Shown here one piece after another: positions 6,744 through 7,011 of a DNA stretch of 7,011 nucleotides. Position numbers and translations under genes: made by a program. Numbering within the stretch: position 1 is the first letter of the stretch; every line of letters begins with the position of its first letter. The DNA is taken from positions 1 through 7,011 of the forward strand of contig JAIRLQ010000365.1 of NCBI GenBank assembly GCA_031259345.1, read 5' to 3'. The notes under the pieces were generated by a model. That model had not been told where the DNA came from and searched no databases. It saw only the letters and a program-made list of their open reading frames with translations. The stretch comes from Treponema sp. (lineage in GTDB: Bacteria; Spirochaetota; Spirochaetia; Treponematales; Breznakiellaceae).

Positions 6744-6767
6744 AGCAAAAAACCGGCGTTGTGGCGA
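6739..6767 (-). promoter_or_regulatory. Putative promoter of the yitT-amidohydrolase-DUF1638-lipoprotein unit
   Basis: Read leftward, TCGCCA (6767-6762, four of six consensus bases) is followed after 17 nt by TATTAT (6744-6739), which ends 6 nt before the ATG at 6732. The transcript would begin at or next to the start codon. No Shine-Dalgarno sequence is present. Confidence 0.45.
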
Positions 6768-6776
6768 GATGAGGTG

Positions 6777-7011
6777 ATGCAAGTACATGTACTCCGTAAT
6801 ACAAACAGGACGCCCGGGCGCTGCCCCGGCTGGGTGCTAGATGGTCGAAGCTCCTTACGCGCTGTGTGTAATCACAAAGCAATAAACGCTGTAAATAGCC
6901 CCGCGTCCACGGGCGGGGGCAATCTCCTACGCAAAAACTATGGAGGAGTCCGCTTACGAGCCCCGCCCTTGTTTTTCTTTTATTTCCTTACCGGGGCTTT
7001 CTCTGCTCATG
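6777..7011 (+). CDS. Open reading frame running off the right edge, hypothetical, possibly not coding
   Basis: From the ATG at 6777 this frame stays open for 78 codons to the end of the window, beginning MQVHVLRNTNRTPGR and continuing through DGRSSLRAVCNHKAINAVNS, GGGNLLRKNYGG and PPLFFFYFLTGAF. I do not recognise a domain. It is rich in Arg, with a hydrophobic patch near the window edge. The ATG has only a poor upstream ribosome site; GAGGTG ends right against it. Rightward transcription could come from the extended -10 at 6735-6743. Against coding: the same stretch contains GC-rich pairing arms and a T-rich tract that fit a terminator better, and the opposite strand is also open for 50 codons, so the long frame may be a by-product of base composition. 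Confidence 0.25.
   Translation, partial: MQVHVLRNTNRTPGRCPGWVLDGRSSLRAVCNHKAINAVNSPASTGGGNLLRKNYGGVRLRAPPLFFFYFLTGAFSAH
6782..6793. repeat. Perfect 12-bp palindrome, candidate operator
   Basis: AGTACATGTACT is identical to its reverse complement. Its near end is about 15 bp beyond the putative leftward -35 of the yitT-like gene and about 40 bp downstream of the rightward -10, a position where a dimeric regulator could act on both. No specific regulator family is recognised. Confidence 0.4.
6787..6840 (+). CDS. Possible 17-residue leader peptide with good ribosome site
   Basis: The ATG at 6787 starts a 17-codon frame, MYSVIQTGRPGAAPAGC, ending in TAG. GAGGTGA at 6771-6777 lies 9 nt upstream and is a better Shine-Dalgarno match and spacing than that of the overlapping longer frame at 6777. 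Its position before a set of alternative hairpins would suit a leader peptide. There is no run of one codon type that would suggest a sensed amino acid. Speculative. Confidence 0.2.
   Translation: MYSVIQTGRPGAAPAGC
6899..6998 (+). other. Chain of mutually exclusive GC-rich pairing arms, attenuator-like
   Basis: Four arms can pair in three overlapping ways. Arm A CCCCGC (6899-6904) pairs with GCGGGG (6913-6918) inside arm B. Arm B GGGCGGGG (6911-6918) pairs perfectly with arm C CCCCGCCC (6961-6968). Arm C as AGCCCCG (6959-6965) pairs with arm D CGGGGCT (6992-6998). A:B excludes B:C, and C:D excludes B:C, as in classical attenuators. A further small stem CTCCT (6924-6928) with AGGAG (6944-6948) sits inside B:C. 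It matches no riboswitch class I know. Folding in the cell is inference. Confidence 0.35.
6911..6982 (+). terminator. Possible rightward intrinsic terminator
   Basis: An 8-bp all-GC stem (6911-6918 with 6961-6968) is followed directly by TTGTTTTTCTTTTA. The loop is long, 42 nt, but contains an inner 5-bp CTCCT/AGGAG stem, so the whole could fold as a compact two-level hairpin. There is no rightward gene before it in the window other than the uncertain frames at 6777 and 6787, so it would end a short RNA or act as an attenuator. Confidence 0.35.

Noticed and set aside
6843..6854. tRNA-like T-loop (TTCGACC read leftward)
   Set aside because: The flanking bases do not form a T-stem, and no D-arm, anticodon arm or acceptor stem is found around it.
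6864..6875. TGTG-TAAT-CACA inverted repeat as a Crp/Fnr-type site
   Set aside because: The spacing does not match the 16-bp Crp site and the half-sites do not match Fnr; four-base arms are expected by chance.
5854..6882. Longer start for the yitT-like gene at 6882
   Set aside because: The extra 50 residues lack hydrophobic or family features and cover the promoter-like and palindromic sequences; the ATG at 6732 gives the usual family length.

Overview
The window looks like a stretch of ordinary chromosome from a moderately GC-rich spirochaete, possibly a Treponema relative. This is an inference. It rests on a lipoprotein with a loosened spirochaete-type lipobox, on the mix of housekeeping genes, and on AT-rich intergenic gaps between genes of higher GC. 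I see no IS element, CRISPR array, rRNA or tRNA. Seven complete protein genes are clear, and the two edges hold weaker candidates.

Left part (1-2957): a HAD-IIA (NagD-like) phosphatase reads rightward from 100 and runs tail-to-tail into the end of a leftward Sua5-type threonylcarbamoyl-AMP synthase gene, with a 98-bp overlap. Sua5 lies 16 bp behind a CorA magnesium/cobalt transporter gene, so corA and sua5 probably form a leftward operon. Middle part (2958-3581): an SDT1-like pyrimidine 5'-nucleotidase (HAD superfamily) diverges from corA and overlaps the next gene tail-to-tail by 18 bp.

Right part (3564-6732): four leftward genes are tightly spaced. In transcription order they are a YitT-family membrane protein, an Amidohydro_2-type metal hydrolase, a DUF1638 protein and a small two-repeat MBG-like lipoprotein whose start codon overlaps the DUF1638 stop. 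They probably form one transcription unit with an extra promoter before DUF1638. DUF1638 genes often occur near corrinoid methyl-transfer genes, but none of those is visible here, so the joint role of this unit is open.

Right edge (6733-7011): this 279-bp stretch is the least explained part. It holds back-to-back -10 elements, a perfect 12-bp palindrome, a rightward reading frame that stays open to the window edge, and a set of GC-rich arms that can pair in mutually exclusive ways, one pairing being followed by a T-rich tract.

A recurring pattern is that the genes likely to be first in their transcripts lack a Shine-Dalgarno sequence and carry a -10-like hexamer only 5-11 nt before the start codon, which suggests leaderless or near-leaderless mRNAs. 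The genes inside operons instead have a Shine-Dalgarno sequence or a coupled start.
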